DNA of 64,000 nucleotides from Halisarca cf. caerulea (lineage: Eukaryota; Porifera; Demospongiae; Chondrillida; Halisarcidae): contig CAUJGJ010000222.1 of the NCBI GenBank assembly GCA_963170055.1, forward strand, positions 98,901 to 162,900, written 5' to 3'. This document shows, piece by piece, positions 39,401 to 50,617 of the stretch. The notes beneath the pieces were generated by a model. The model did not search any database. It saw nothing but the letters and a program-made list of their open reading frames with translations, and was not told the origin of the DNA. How positions within the stretch are numbered: position 1 is the stretch's first letter; every line of letters begins with the position of its first letter. The translations under genes were made by a program, and so were the position numbers.

Positions 39401-40164
39401 AGGAGAACTGACTGGTCCAATGCTAATTCCTTTGGTAAACTGATCGTCTGCTTGTATGTGATCCAAGCACTCCTGGAGGGCCCACTCTCGCAGCCAATGG
39501 CTGTGGACTGCTTCATACTTGTTGAGCAGGTCTGATGCAAGGGTGGGTACATGGGATGGATGAGTGGGTGGGGCGAATGAGTGGGTGGGGTGAAAGAGTG
39601 GGTGGGGTGAAAGAGTGGGTGGAGTGAATGAGTGGGTGGGGGTGGAGTGAACAAGTGGGAGGAGTAGAGTGAACAAGTGAGAGGGGTGGAGTGAACAAGT
39701 GGGAGGGGTGGAATGAACAAGTGGGAGGGGTGGAGTGAACAAGTGGGAGGAGTAGAGTGAACAAGAGGGAGGGGTGGAGTGAACAAGTGGGAGGGGTAGA
39801 GTGAACAAGTGGGAGGGGTAGAGTGAACAAGTGGGAGGGGTGGAGTGAACAAGTGGGAGGGGTGTGAAAAAGAGGATTAGTAGGGTAAATGAGTGGGCGG
39901 AGTGAACGAGTGGGTAGGGCAAACGAGTGGGTGGGATGAACAAGTGTGGGGATGAGCAAGTCGGTAGAATGAGCATGAGGCATGCAGTCAGCTGTACAAC
40001 TGCACAACTCACAGAAGGACAGATCTAAGAACCACGTGTGAGGTGTGTACACATCTCCTTCTGCCACATAGCTTCTCTGTGCTGTCCAATCAATGCTGTC
40101 GTAAGGTTCAACATACATCTCCTGTACAGGGTGTGACAGAGCATGACACACGTGGTAGCTCACA

Positions 40165-40251
<87 letters not shown>

Positions 40252-40255
40252 ACAT

Positions 40256-40349
<94 letters not shown>

Positions 40350-42925
40350 TACAATCAATCTATTGAATCCAAGTTATGTAACTAGTCAATGACAAAGTAC
40401 ATGTCCATACCAATTGAAAGTGGTATATTCCTACCTGTCATAGCTGGTACTTGCCAGTCTTAACTGGTACTCACCAGTCTTAACTAGTCCTCACCTATCT
40501 TAACTGGTTCTCACCTGTCTTAGCTGTTCTATGATCTCAGAGTGTGGAGCAGAGATCCTCTTGGCATAGCAGTAGCCCATGGGCAGGTAGACCTGGCGAC
40601 AGTGACACCACAGCTTGGATGGATGCATTGGAATGTAGCAGGGGAGAACCCTGCAATCACATGGAGGAATTACCAGTTATAATAGACTTTTAGTAGGAGT
40701 TCATGAATGTCCTACCAAAGTTCAGGGAACAGTGAGTTTACTCCTTTCCAATCGTATACATTCAATACAGCTAGCCAAAATTTGCCCCAAGAGGGGATCC
40801 CCATTGCTCCACCTGATGAGTGAGCTAAACAAGAGTTAAAGTGCCACACCCACCATTTCACACGCCCACTCACCTAACTTGTGCAGCATGCCTCTCGCCC
40901 TGACAGCATCATCATCGTCAGGCCCCACCCCCAGCAGGCGAAAGGCAACGTAGTTGGAGGCTGTACCGAACACAGTTGACTTACCAGCAACATGGCTGTA
41001 CAAGGGACAACATAAAATACAGTCACGCCTGGGTTATCCGGACTTGAGTTATCCAGAAACCTGATTTATCCGACCATCAATTCAGCAGCACTGACTATCT
41101 CCATGTACACAAATCTGCCTCACTTATCCAGCAACCTCTGTTATCCGACAAGTATTTTGGCTACAAACTGTGTCGGATAACCCAGGCATGACTGTAGCTA
41201 CAATACACTTGTTCACACCCACACCTGCTCACAGTCCACACCCACTGATAGTCCAATCCACTCACCCACAGCCCCACTCACAGTTCTACCCACACAAAGT
41301 TCCACCCATACACAGTCCTACCCACTAACAGCTCCATCCACTCACAGCCCCACCCAATTACAGCCCCGCCCACTCACAACTCCACCCACTCACAGCTGCA
41401 CCCACTTACAGCCCCCATCCACCATCCTTATTCTGAACATTTCTGAGATATCTGATCATCTCCAGCTTCTGAGTTTCTTCTAATGACGTCTTCGTCACAT
41501 GACACACAATGACGAGTCCTGGATGAATATTGACAGACAGCAGAGCTCAGACTTGTAGAGTACCCACACACAGATTACATCACCAGGTAGCTCCACCCAT
41601 ACATCTATAATAGTGGTCCACTGTAGTCCTCATACCATTCACCTAATACACTGTCAAGCAGGGAGTGTGCGGTGTGCCAGAAGTGTGTGGTGTGCCTGAT
41701 GTGTGGGTGTGCCAGAAGTGTGTGGTGTGCCAGAAGTGTGTGGTGTGCCTGATGTGTGGGTGTGCCAGAAGTGTGCGGTGTGCCAGAAGTGTGTGGTGTG
41801 TCAGAAGTGTGTGGTGTGCCAGAAGTGTGTGGTGTGCCAGAAGTGTGTGGTGTGCCAGAAGTGTGTGGTGTGCCAGAAGTGTGTGGTGTGCCAGAAGTGT
41901 GTGGTGTGCCAGAAGTGTGTGGTGTGCCTGATGTGTGGGTGTGCCAGAAGTGTGCGGTGTGCCAGAAGTGTGTGGTGTGCCTGATGTGTGGGTGAGCCAG
42001 AAGTGTGTGCATGGTGTGCCAGATGTGTGCGGTGTGCCAGAAGTGTGTGGTGTGCCAGAAGTGTGTGGTGTGCCAGAAGTGTGCGGTGTGCCAGAAGTGT
42101 GTGGTTGCAAAGCCATGTGGAAGGGTATAGTAACCAGCCAGCTATAATAATTCTAATATTGTATTTAGAAATTGAAGCATATAACAGGGAACTCTGGATA
42201 CAGTTAGGTTGGTATGATCTTGGTAATAATAAAACTATTCATTTTGGAGTCACGTTTCCAGCTAGATTGTAACGTTGCTCTTTTTGATAATAATGATAGC
42301 AAGAGTCCCCACCCACCTGACGTAAGTTGACCACTATAGTCCACACCCACCTGATGTAAGTTGACCACTATAGTCCACACCCACCTGATGTAAGTGGGCC
42401 CCTATAATCTCCACCCACCACAGTCCCACACACATAATGCAAGTGATCCGTTATAGTCCCCACCCACCTGACATAAGAAAAAGTGGTCCACCATAGTCCC
42501 CACACCAATGTCCGTCCTCTGCTTGCAATTTGGAATAGAATCTCATCCCGTTGAGTAGACATTCAGACAACAAACCAGGTCTAGGGAGCTCCGGTGCATC
42601 TTTGCTCTGCAGAGGAAGAAAACCAACATATGATGAACAAACTAGAATAATATCCGTCATCACACCATAGATAGATATGTATCTCCATCCCATACATCTA
42701 CACAGCACAGACATTTACTATAGCAGGATATTGACCGTCGCGTACTGTATCTAAGCCAAGAGAATGTCTTTCGATAAAATTAGAACTTCTATTGAAAGAG
42801 TTGTCCTCGTCGTAAAACCACGTCTGTCGTCCCCCTTCGCTGACCAACCGCCATTTCTCCAGGTCCGTAGCAGGTCCTGTACGAGGCTTGTCCAGCTCAA
42901 TAGCAGGTCTCGTTGGAGCAGACAT
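35975..42925 (-). CDS. LSS: Lanosterol synthase (oxidosqualene cyclase)
   Basis: Twenty-one exons, all joining in phase, for about 729 residues (human 732): 42746-42925, 42468-42606, 41410-41518, 40874-40995, 40716-40812, 40515-40650, 40013-40121, 39413-39531, 39250-39347, 39103-39187, 38322-38444, 38067-38164, 37954-38002, 37548-37644, 37388-37493, 37085-37150, 36905-36985, 36690-36774, 36501-36586, 36157-36235 and 35975-36100. Cyclises 2,3-oxidosqualene at the ER membrane. The catalytic DCTAE lies at 455-459, in register with human Asp455. QW-type repeats ([29 protein letters not shown]) are present. Thr381, Cys449 and Val453, which mark lanosterol rather than cycloartenol synthases, are all present. 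No disabling change seen. The exon 12 donor (GTGCGT) is weak. It shares its promoter with CYP51. Confidence 0.96.
36345..36500 (-). repeat. (GT)n tract forming an LSS splice donor
   Basis: On the coding (minus) strand the intron after the exon 36501-36586 starts GTGTGTGTGG and continues as about 150 bases of GT with extra G interruptions. Confidence 0.9.
37206..37345. repeat. Minisatellite, about 34-bp units
   Basis: Four or five units of GGATGCACACAGTAGGAGTG plus TGTCTGGTGTGTG in an LSS intron. Confidence 0.9.
37665..37900. repeat. Purine-rich minisatellite
   Basis: About 15-16-bp units of GTGACAGGTGGGAGG. On the LSS coding strand these are pyrimidine-rich and end about 20 bases before the acceptor of the exon 37548-37644. 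Confidence 0.9.
38625..39065. repeat. Minisatellite, about 30-bp units
   Basis: About 14 units containing GGGTGTGTCCACCTAGCCAC in the LSS intron between the exons at 39103 and 38444. Confidence 0.95.
39545..39865. repeat. Minisatellite, about 23-bp units
   Basis: GGGAGGGGTGGAGTGAACAA plus GT units in the LSS intron before the exon 39413-39531; pyrimidine-rich on the coding strand. Confidence 0.9.
40166..40348. repeat. (CA)n microsatellite
   Basis: About 180 bases of almost pure CA, GT on the LSS coding strand, about 45 bases upstream of the acceptor of the exon 40013-40121. Confidence 0.97.
41020..41194. mobile_element. Tigger/pogo-like MITE, 175 bp, TA target duplication
   Basis: The ends CAGTCACGCCTGGGTTATCC and GGATAACCCAGGCATGACTG are inverted repeats, flanked by TA on both sides. 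The interior has several further TTATCCGA motifs. It fits the non-autonomous pogo/Tigger pattern. Lies in an LSS intron (40996-41409). Confidence 0.88.
41645..42115. repeat. 18-bp minisatellite
   Basis: About 25 units of TGCCAGAAGTGTGTGGTG, with TGATGTGTGGG variants forming a higher-order pattern, in LSS intron 2. Confidence 0.97.
42290..42480 (-). repeat. Repeated copies of the LSS exon 2 end and splice donor
   Basis: On the minus strand exon 2 ends in a GGGGACTATGGTGGACCACT...ATGTCAG segment followed by GTGGGTGG. Downstream, GACTATAGTGGTCAACTTAC plus ATCAGGTGGGTGTGG recurs three to four times with variations. Each copy carries a degenerate version of the exon end and the donor. Confidence 0.75.
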
Positions 42926-43168
42926 TTGTTGTTACAGAAAAACACGATCTGCTCAGCCTATGACATCAGATGATTGTCACGTGATCGGCCGATCACGCCA
43001 TTTTCCCTTCCCAGCCCCGACCTTCTTTGCAGCAATCGTCCTAACGTAACGTAACGTGGGTCGAGCAGTTGATATCCCAGAGGAGACGAGACATAGTAGG
43101 TCGAAGAGGAACGGCGCGTGCAGAGGCGACAGGATCTGTCGAGGAGACCTACATTACAATTGATTGTC
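42926..43168. promoter_or_regulatory. Divergent promoter, LSS / CYP51
   Basis: The 243 bp between start codons contain an E-box CACGTG (42978-42983) overlapping a perfect 18-bp palindrome CGTGATCGGCCGATCACG (42980-42997). ATCACGCCAT (42992-43001) matches the classical sterol regulatory element ATCACCCCAC at 8 of 10 positions. TGACATCA lies at 42961-42968, and an AACGTAACGTAACGTGGG run is near 43042. SREBP-type control is plausible but unproven. Confidence 0.6.
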
Positions 43169-46100
43169 ATGTTCATCGCGCAAGTGGCGTCCTTGCTTGG
43201 AGTGTTCTCCTATTCGACCTTGTTTCTCCTGTTAACCACCTTCCTCCTGGCATGTGTTTACTTCTTTTGGACGTTGTCGCACACAGAGAAGGTTGGTTAT
43301 CTACTTCTCGTGCACTGTTTTCTGCATTGGTGGCACGCATCATGCAAGGTATATCCCCGCCCCCTTAGTAGGATGCCCCGCCCCACATCCCATCACGACT
43401 ACCCTTCCTGGGACATGCGATATCGTTTGGACGAGATCCGATCACCTTTCTTTTAAAAGCTCAGAAAGAGGTACGAGAACACGCACCCATGTCATGGCAA
43501 GTGACATCCAATGAATCTTGATGGATCTATCATTATTTGCTGATGGATCGATTTGTCATTGTTCACTGATGGATCTGTCATTGTTCCCTGATGGATCTTG
43601 ACTGATCTATCATTGTTCTCTGATGGATCTATCATTGTTTGCTGATGCATCTTACTTATTTTCTTTTTGATATCATCATTATTCCTTGCATCTCCATTCA
43701 GCTCATTCATTCCCAACCCCATACCCACTCCCAACCCCTTATATACCCACTCCCAACCCAGTACCCACTCCCATTCTCTGTACCCACTCCCATCCCCATC
43801 CCCACTCCCATCTCTGTGCCCACTCCCATTCTCTGTGCCCTCCCATCCCCATCCCCACTCCCATCTCTGTACCCACTCCCATCTCTGTGCCCACTCCCAT
43901 TCTCTGTGCCCTCCCATCCCCATCCCCACTCCCATCTCTGTGCCCACTCCCATCTCTGTGCCCACTCCCATATCCTGTACCCACTCCCATCCCTTTATAT
44001 AGTCATAGTCATAGTCATTATTATGGTAACCCCTTCAGCCAAAAGGCTGGTATAAATGGGGGACCAAAAGAAAAGCAAACAAACAAAGAAACAAACTAGA
44101 AAGGAACAAAACAATTTGTTCTACACGTAATCACACACAGAAAACACACATAATATCACACAATCAACCCTATTACATGAACTATAGTCATTCACATAGT
44201 ACTACATCAAAGCACACAATAACAACTATGTTATAGTCAATATAATAAGATTAAAATACACACAAACCATATATATACAATTAACACATTAAGAACATAG
44301 TACACAATTTTAACTAATCATGTAAGAGATCGGTTCATAAACAACTGCTTCACCATTCGTTTGAAAGTAAAATCACTAGTAACTCTGGATTCATCTCTGA
44401 TATACTGAGGAAGCTGATTCCAATCTCTACCACCAGTGTATATAAATGATTTTCCCAGCCAATTAGATTTTGGGTAAGGTAAGTGCAATTGGTCGCTCCC
44501 TCGTGTTCTACGACACCCGAACTCCTCATTGGTCAGCAAGATCTTCTTTAAATATCGAGGGCAACCACCAGTTAAGCTCCTTCTAATGCAGAGTAATCTG
44601 CGCATAGATCTCCTATCACTTGGAGGCATCCAACCCAGGCGTTCCCTCATTGATGATGATGAACACTCATAGCTCTCATTCAGTATCAGCCGCATGCCCC
44701 TCCTCTGGATACTGTTAAGTTTTTTAGCATCCTGCAAACTGCACTCAGCCCAAACAACAGAGCAATAATCCAGGTGCAGTTGGACCAATGTCTGATACAG
44801 CTGCTTCCTCAAACTAGTTGGTAATGATGACATGACCTTCTTGAGGAGGCCCAAGGTAGAGGAACATTTACTACACACACTCTCAATATGATACTTCCAA
44901 CTAAGTCGTTTATCAATGGTCACACCCAAGTACTTAACTGTGTCACTCATTACAAGAGGTGTCCCGTTTACTGATACCTTAATGCCGCTGGCTTCCTCTT
45001 CTCTACATCTTCTGGATAGAGTCAAAAACTGTGTCTTTGCCAGGTTCATTCTTAAACCATTTTGAACAATCCATGAGGCCAACAATCCAAGTTCCTCTGT
45101 TAGTACCTGCTCAACTGTTTGTGTGCACTGGTTGGCAAAGTACACAGCAATGTCATCAGCATACAACATGACATGGGATTTATTCAATACATGTGGTAGG
45201 TCGTTGATAAACAATGTAAACAATAACGGTCCAAGGATAGACCCTTGCGGGACACCTGTAACCATGCACTTCCATTCCGACAACTCACCACCATACGAAA
45301 CACACTGCCTTCGACCACTCAGATAAGATTGAAACCAACGAAAAGAATTGCCGTGGAATCCGTACATTTCCAACTTTTCTAACAGCAAATTATGATTCAC
45401 TGAGTCAAACGCTTTACTAAGATCAATAAAAACAGACCCAACCAATTCATTACGTTCAATACAGAGTCTCCAATCATCAACAGTCTTCAATAACACATCT
45501 TGTGTACTGTGAGATGGTCTAAAGCCAGATTGCCTCTCATAGAGCAATTCAAATTCATTAAGATGTCTTGACACCTGGGCATGTACCAATGATTCATAAA
45601 CCTTTGCCACAACTGGAAGGATGGAGATTGGTCTAAAATCCTCTACACTTTTCACATTTGACTTCTTCGGAATAGGTGTGATCCTTGCTGATTTCCATTC
45701 TATAGGGATCTCTGATGTTTTCAGAGTGTGATTGAAGAGGTCACTAAGACTAGGGCTAATAGCAGGGGCAGTAACCTTCAACAACCAAGCACTTATACCA
45801 TCAATGCCAGTGGCTTTCTTTATATCCAGTCCTGCCAGAATTTCCCTAACATCTTTTACCTCAATGGTGCAAAAAGTAAAGGAACCGGTTCGAATAGGTA
45901 GGGGTGACATCGAATTAAGTGGCAAAGAACTCAGAGTAGGAACAGCACACTTGGAGAAATGGTCACTAAAACGTTTGGCTACATCACTTTTATTACCAAG
46001 CTCTGCTCTCAAACCACTTCCCCTGTCCCTCCCCAATAACCTATTTAATTGTTTCCAGGTTCCCTTTACTGAGCGTGGGTGGTCCGAGGCCAAAGTTTTA

Positions 46101-49100
46101 AAGAAAGATAACTTAGCTGATCTCATCACGCTGGTGACCTTGTTTCTGAGAAATCTGTAATTCATCCAGAGCTCGCTACTACCTGTTTTACATGCTTGTT
46201 TATGCAAATAGTTTCCTAATCCCATTATATATCCACTCCCAACCCAGTACCCACTCCCATTCTCTGTGCCTAATCCCATTCCCATACCCACTCCCATCTC
46301 NNNNNNNNNNNNNNNNNNNNNNNNNNNNNNNNNNNNNNNNNNNNNNNNNNNNNNNNNNNNNNNNNNNNNNNNNNNNNNNNNNNNNNNNNNNNNNNNNNNN
46401 NNNNNNNNNNNNNNNNNNNNNNNNNNNNNNNNNNNNNNNNNNNNNNNNNNNNNNNNNNNNNNNNNNNNNNNNNNNNNNNNNNNNNNNNNNNNNNNNNNNN
46501 TGTGCCCACTCCCATCCCCATACCCATTCCCATCTCTGTGCCAACTCCCATCTCTGTGCCCACTCCCATCTCTGTGCCCACTCCCATACCCTGTACCCAC
46601 TCCCATCCCTTTATATATCCACTCCCAACCCAGTACCCACTCCCATTCTCTGTACCCACTCCCATTTCCATATCCACTCCCATCTCTGTGCCCACTCCCA
46701 TTCTCTGTGCCTAATCCCATTCCCATACCCACTCCCATCTCTGTGCCCACTCCCATCCCCATCCCCATTCCCATCTCTGTGCCAACTCCCATCCCCATAC
46801 CCACTCCCATCTCTGTGCCCACTCCCATCCCCATACCCACTCCCATCTCTGTGCCCACTCCCATCCCCATACCCACTCCCATCTCTGTGCCAACTTCCAT
46901 CTCTGTGCCCACTCACATCTCTGTACCCACTCCCATCTCTGTGCCAACTCCCATCTCTGTGCCCACTCCCATCTCTGTGCCAACTCCCATCTCTGTGCCC
47001 ACTCCCAACCCTGTCCCCTTTCCCAACCACACACCCACTCCCATCCCTGTATATACCCACTCCCAACCCTGTCCCCTTTCCCAACCACACACCCACTCCC
47101 AACCCTGTCCCCACTCCCATCCCTGTACCCACTCCCATCCCTGTATATACCCACTCCCAACCCTGTCCCCTTTCCCAACCACACACCCACTCCCATCCCT
47201 GTCCCCTTTCCCAACCACACACCCACTCCCATCCCTGTATCCAGTCTCCAGCTAGACTATGATTTGAGGTTACACTACATCTCAAGTAGCCTGTGCATTG
47301 TTATCCACCCTACACTGCCTGTCCACTTGGTCCGCAGTATGGAGATGTGTTCTCCTTCACAATGGTTGGGAAGACCTTCACATACTTGGTGGGTTCTGAG
47401 GCAAGTGCTCTGCTCTTTAACTCAAAGAACAGTGACTTAAACGCTGAGGATGTCTATCAGAAACTGGTCACACCTGTGTTTGGAGAGGGTGTGGCCTACG
47501 ATGTCCCCCACCACATTTTCCTGGAGCAGAAGAAGATGCTCAAATCTGGTCTGTCACAAGCTCACTTTAGGAGATATGTACCACTGATAGAGAAAGAGAC
47601 ATTGGAGTACTTTGAACGCTGGGGAGACAGTGGGGAGATAGGTGTTTTGTGTGTTGGTAGTGCTTTGTGTGTGGGTAGTGATACTGGGGAAGATATGCCT
47701 TGTGTGGGTGGTGATACTGGAGATGTACCTTGTGTGGGCGGTGAGGACTGGAGAAGAGGTGCCTTGTGTGGTTGGTGAGGACTGGAGAAGAGGTGCCTTG
47801 TGTGGGTGGTGATACTGGAGCAGAGGTACCTTGTGTGGGTGGTGAGGACTGGAGAAGAGATGCCTTGTGTGGGTGGTGAGGACTGGAGAAGAGGTACCTT
47901 GTGTGGGTGGTGAGGACTAGAGATGTGCCTTGTGTGGGTGGTGATACTGGAGGAGATGTGCCTTGTGTGGGTGGTGATACTGGAGGAGATGTGCCTTGTG
48001 TGGGTGGTGAGGACTGCATGTGGTGTTGCTGATAAGGCAGTGCTTGTGGAAGGAATTGCATTTGTGCATTGTAACTTCTCTCACATCCGATCTTCAGACA
48101 TATTTAAAGCTCTTTCAGAGTTGATTATCCTAACAGCAAGTCGTTGTCTTCAAGGTGAGGTCCTGCCTGCACCTGCATGCATCACACCTCCCCTTCTTCA
48201 CCTCCACGTCCGCTCACTACACCCACCGCACCTCCCCTTACTACACCCACCACACCTCCCCTTACTACACCCACCACACCTCCACTCACTACACCCACCA
48301 CACCTCCCCTTACTACACCCACCACACCTCCCCTTACTACACCCACCACACCTCCCCTTACTACACCCACCACACCTCCACTCACTACACTCACCACACC
48401 TCCCCTTACTACACCCACCACACCTCCCCTTACTACACCCATCACACCTCCCCTTACTACACCCATCACACCTCCCCTTACTACACCCACCACATCTCCA
48501 CTCACTACACTCACCATCACCTCCACCCACCGCACCCACCATCACCTCCCCTCATTACACCCACCACACCCACCACACCACACCAAATACTGCTGAAAAC
48601 CACCTCATGTAGTGTCCACCCACAGGCCCTGAAATCCGGTTGATGTTGGATGAGAAGGTGGCTCAGTTGTATTCTGACCTTGATGGAGGGTTTTCCCACT
48701 TGGCCTGGCTCCTCCCACCCTGGGTTCCAATGCCTTCCTTCAGGTAGGAGAGCTCCTTGCACAGGTCTTGTAATGCTTGTGTCCATGGGACCATGTCTGA
48801 CTGTAGGAAGAGAGATAAGGCCAACAAAGAAATGAAAAAGATATTTTCAAAAATAATTCAAAGAAGAAGAAACGATCCTGATGGACTGGAAGAGGATGAC
48901 ATTTTGAATATCCTCATCAACTCCAAATACAAGTTAGCTACAGTATTAGCATATCATACTAGCCTGAACCACTCCCACCTCACCATTCCAACCTCACCAC
49001 TCCCACCTCACCCCATCCGACTTCACTCCTCCCACCTCACCAATCCAACCTCACCCTTCCAACCCCACCACTCCCACCTCACCCCTCCCACCTCACCACT

Positions 49101-49864
49101 CTCCCCTCACCTCTCACACTGTCCTCCCCCTCCCCTCTCACCCCTAATCACCTGGTGTAGGGATGGTCGTACATTGAGCGATGGCGAGATCACAGGTATG
49201 TTGATAGGACTGTTGATGGCAGGACAGCACACCAGCTCCACCACTAGTGCCTGGTTTGGCTACTTTGTTGCTCGGGATCAACATCTGCAAGACAACCTCT
49301 TCCAAGAGCAACTCAACGTCAGTGGTCACGACTTGGCCTTCATTGAATATGATCAGGTAAGACACTAGCATCATACACGTCCACTACCACTAGCTCTAGA
49401 CACACACTTAAGACTAACTTCGTGCAGACTCCTTGTCAGACTAGCTCCAGTCTCCCCATCAAACTAGCTCCAGACTCCCCATCAAACTAGCTCCAGACTC
49501 CCCATCAAACTAGCTCCAGAATCCCCATCAAACTAGCTCCAGAATCCCCATCAGACTAGCTCCAGACTCCCCATCAGACTAGCTCCAGACCAGCTGAAGT
49601 GTTCTGTGATTGTTACTTGTAATGTCTCTACTCAGCTAAAAGACATGGTTGTCATGGAACGCTGTTTGAAGGAGACTCTCCGTCTGCGACCTCCCATCAT
49701 GACTCTGATGAGGATGGCCAAGACCCCACAGCGGATCAAAGGGTTTGTCATTCCACCAGGACACCAGGTCTGTGTCTCCCCCACCACAAACCACAGACTC
49801 GGGGAGAGCTGGAAGGACCCAGAAATATTCTCTCCTGACAGGTGTGTGTGGTGTGTTTGGTGTG

Positions 49865-49947
<83 letters not shown>

Positions 49948-49949
49948 TT

Positions 49950-50010
<61 letters not shown>

Positions 50011-50212
50011 CACATTGCAGGAATGTGCATTTGTATGCATCTACGCATTCACAGGACTGTGTATGTTGTGCACTAGCCGTATGTGTGAATGCAGCATGCA
50101 TGTACACCTTTTCTGTGTATGGATTTTGGTGCAGATTTCTCCAGGATGATGCCTCAAACAGTGACAAGTTTTCCTATGTTCCATTTGGAGCAGGTGTGTG
50201 TGTGTATGTGTG

Positions 50213-50261
<49 letters not shown>

Positions 50262-50462
50262 CCCCCACACTCCCCCATCTCCACAGGGCGCCACAGGTGT
50301 ATTGGTGAAAGCTTTGCTTATGTTCAGATCAAGACTATATGGAGTGTGTTGCTAAGAAAATACCAGTTTGAACTGGTTGGAGGGAAATTCCCTGATGTCA
50401 ACTACACAACAATGATCCATACTCCAACTAAAGCACACCTTAGATACACAGTTAGGAGATAA
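43169..50462 (+). CDS. CYP51: Sterol 14-alpha-demethylase CYP51
   Basis: Ten exons with matching phases give 487 residues: 43169-43291, 43372-43470, 47338-47641, 48098-48154, 48626-48743, 48807-48932, 49161-49356, 49636-49841, 50135-50193 and 50287-50462 (TAA). An N-terminal hydrophobic anchor (about residues 5-34) would hold it in the ER. The proline-rich hinge [14 protein letters not shown] follows. [20 protein letters not shown] is the B'/C helix substrate region. The I-helix carries AGQHTSST (296-303) with the CYP51-type His before Thr. The ExxR motif is ETLR (354-357). The heme loop FGAGRHRCIG has Cys434 as the iron ligand. It removes the 14-alpha methyl of lanosterol or dihydrolanosterol. 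The start ATG follows an in-frame GTG that I did not use. The first donor (GTTGGT) is non-optimal. AATAAA lies at 50584. Confidence 0.96.
43725..44000. repeat. Minisatellite, CCCACTCCCATCTCTGTG units, left part
   Basis: This 18-bp-based array continues beyond the LINE at 46209-47245, so the LINE split one array. Confidence 0.9.
44001..46208 (-). mobile_element. 5'-truncated non-LTR retrotransposon (LINE) with intact RT frame
   Basis: A minus-strand frame of about 630 codons (46208 to the stop at 44318) is uninterrupted. Reverse transcriptase motifs in order are [60 protein letters not shown], the catalytic [10 protein letters not shown] and [14 protein letters not shown]. The start lies just before the RT domain, so the endonuclease is missing (5' truncation). 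The 3' end after the stop contains a 300-base AT-rich UTR and a TGACTA-type repeat tail at about 44003-44025. It fits the CR1/Jockey side of the LINE tree, but the clade is uncertain. It inserted antisense in CYP51 intron 2 within a minisatellite. The clean frame suggests recent insertion. Confidence 0.85.
46209..47245. repeat. Minisatellite, right part, with assembly gap
   Basis: Units such as CCCACTCCCATCTCTGTG and later CCCTTTCCCAACCACACACC. Bases 46301-46500 are N (assembly gap), so the true array length is unknown. Ends about 90 bases before CYP51 exon 3. Confidence 0.95.
47620..48030. repeat. Minisatellite derived from the CYP51 exon 3 end and donor
   Basis: Exon 3 ends GACAGTGGGGAGATAG, with the donor GTGTTTTGTGTGTTGGTAGT. 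The intron continues with GATACTGGGGAAGATATGCC then TTGTGTGGGTGGT and many shorter units of the same pattern. The first unit therefore appears to include the exon end. Confidence 0.7.
48195..48600. repeat. Minisatellite, CCTCCCCTTACTACACCCAC units
   Basis: About 20 units of 22 bp (CACACCTCCCCTTACTACAC plus CC) begin about 40 bases after the CYP51 exon 4 donor at 48155 and end shortly before the exon 5 acceptor. Confidence 0.95.
48958..49140. repeat. Pyrimidine-rich degenerate minisatellite
   Basis: CACTCCCACCTCACC-like units filling CYP51 intron 6, directly before the exon 7 acceptor. Confidence 0.85.
49435..49590. repeat. 23-bp minisatellite
   Basis: Seven or so units of ACTAGCTCCAGACTCCCCAT plus CAA in CYP51 intron 7. 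Confidence 0.9.
49842..50010 (+). repeat. (GT)n tract forming the CYP51 exon 8 donor
   Basis: The intron begins GTGTGTGTGG at the exon 8 boundary and stays GT-rich for about 165 bases. Confidence 0.92.
50194..50258 (+). repeat. (GT)n tract forming the CYP51 exon 9 donor
   Basis: The 93-base intron between exons 9 and 10 begins with GTGTGTGTGT and is about two-thirds GT repeat. Confidence 0.92.
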
Positions 50463-50617
50463 CCACCTTGTTTAGTGTTAGTGAACAATAGCTATCAAGT
50501 GTACAGTTGATTAATTTAATCCATTTTAATATAGAAATACACCATGGTCAATATGTACATTTCATATATACAAACATTATTATAATAAATAAAACTGGAA
50601 ACCACTCAATGATCAAT

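Noticed and set aside
43118..43168. Extended N-terminus of CYP51 from a GTG codon
   Set aside because: GTG is not a usual animal start; the ATG at 43169 gives a normal hydrophobic anchor.
43292..43347. Longer CYP51 exon 1 using the donor GTATAT at 43347
   Set aside because: It would leave an intron of only about 25 bases and insert residues absent from the family. The donor at 43292 gives a 79-80-base intron and the expected hinge.
44318..46912. A single 864-residue minus-strand gene
   Set aside because: The frame runs from minisatellite through the N gap into the LINE. Only the part from about 46208 down is a real (mobile element) protein.
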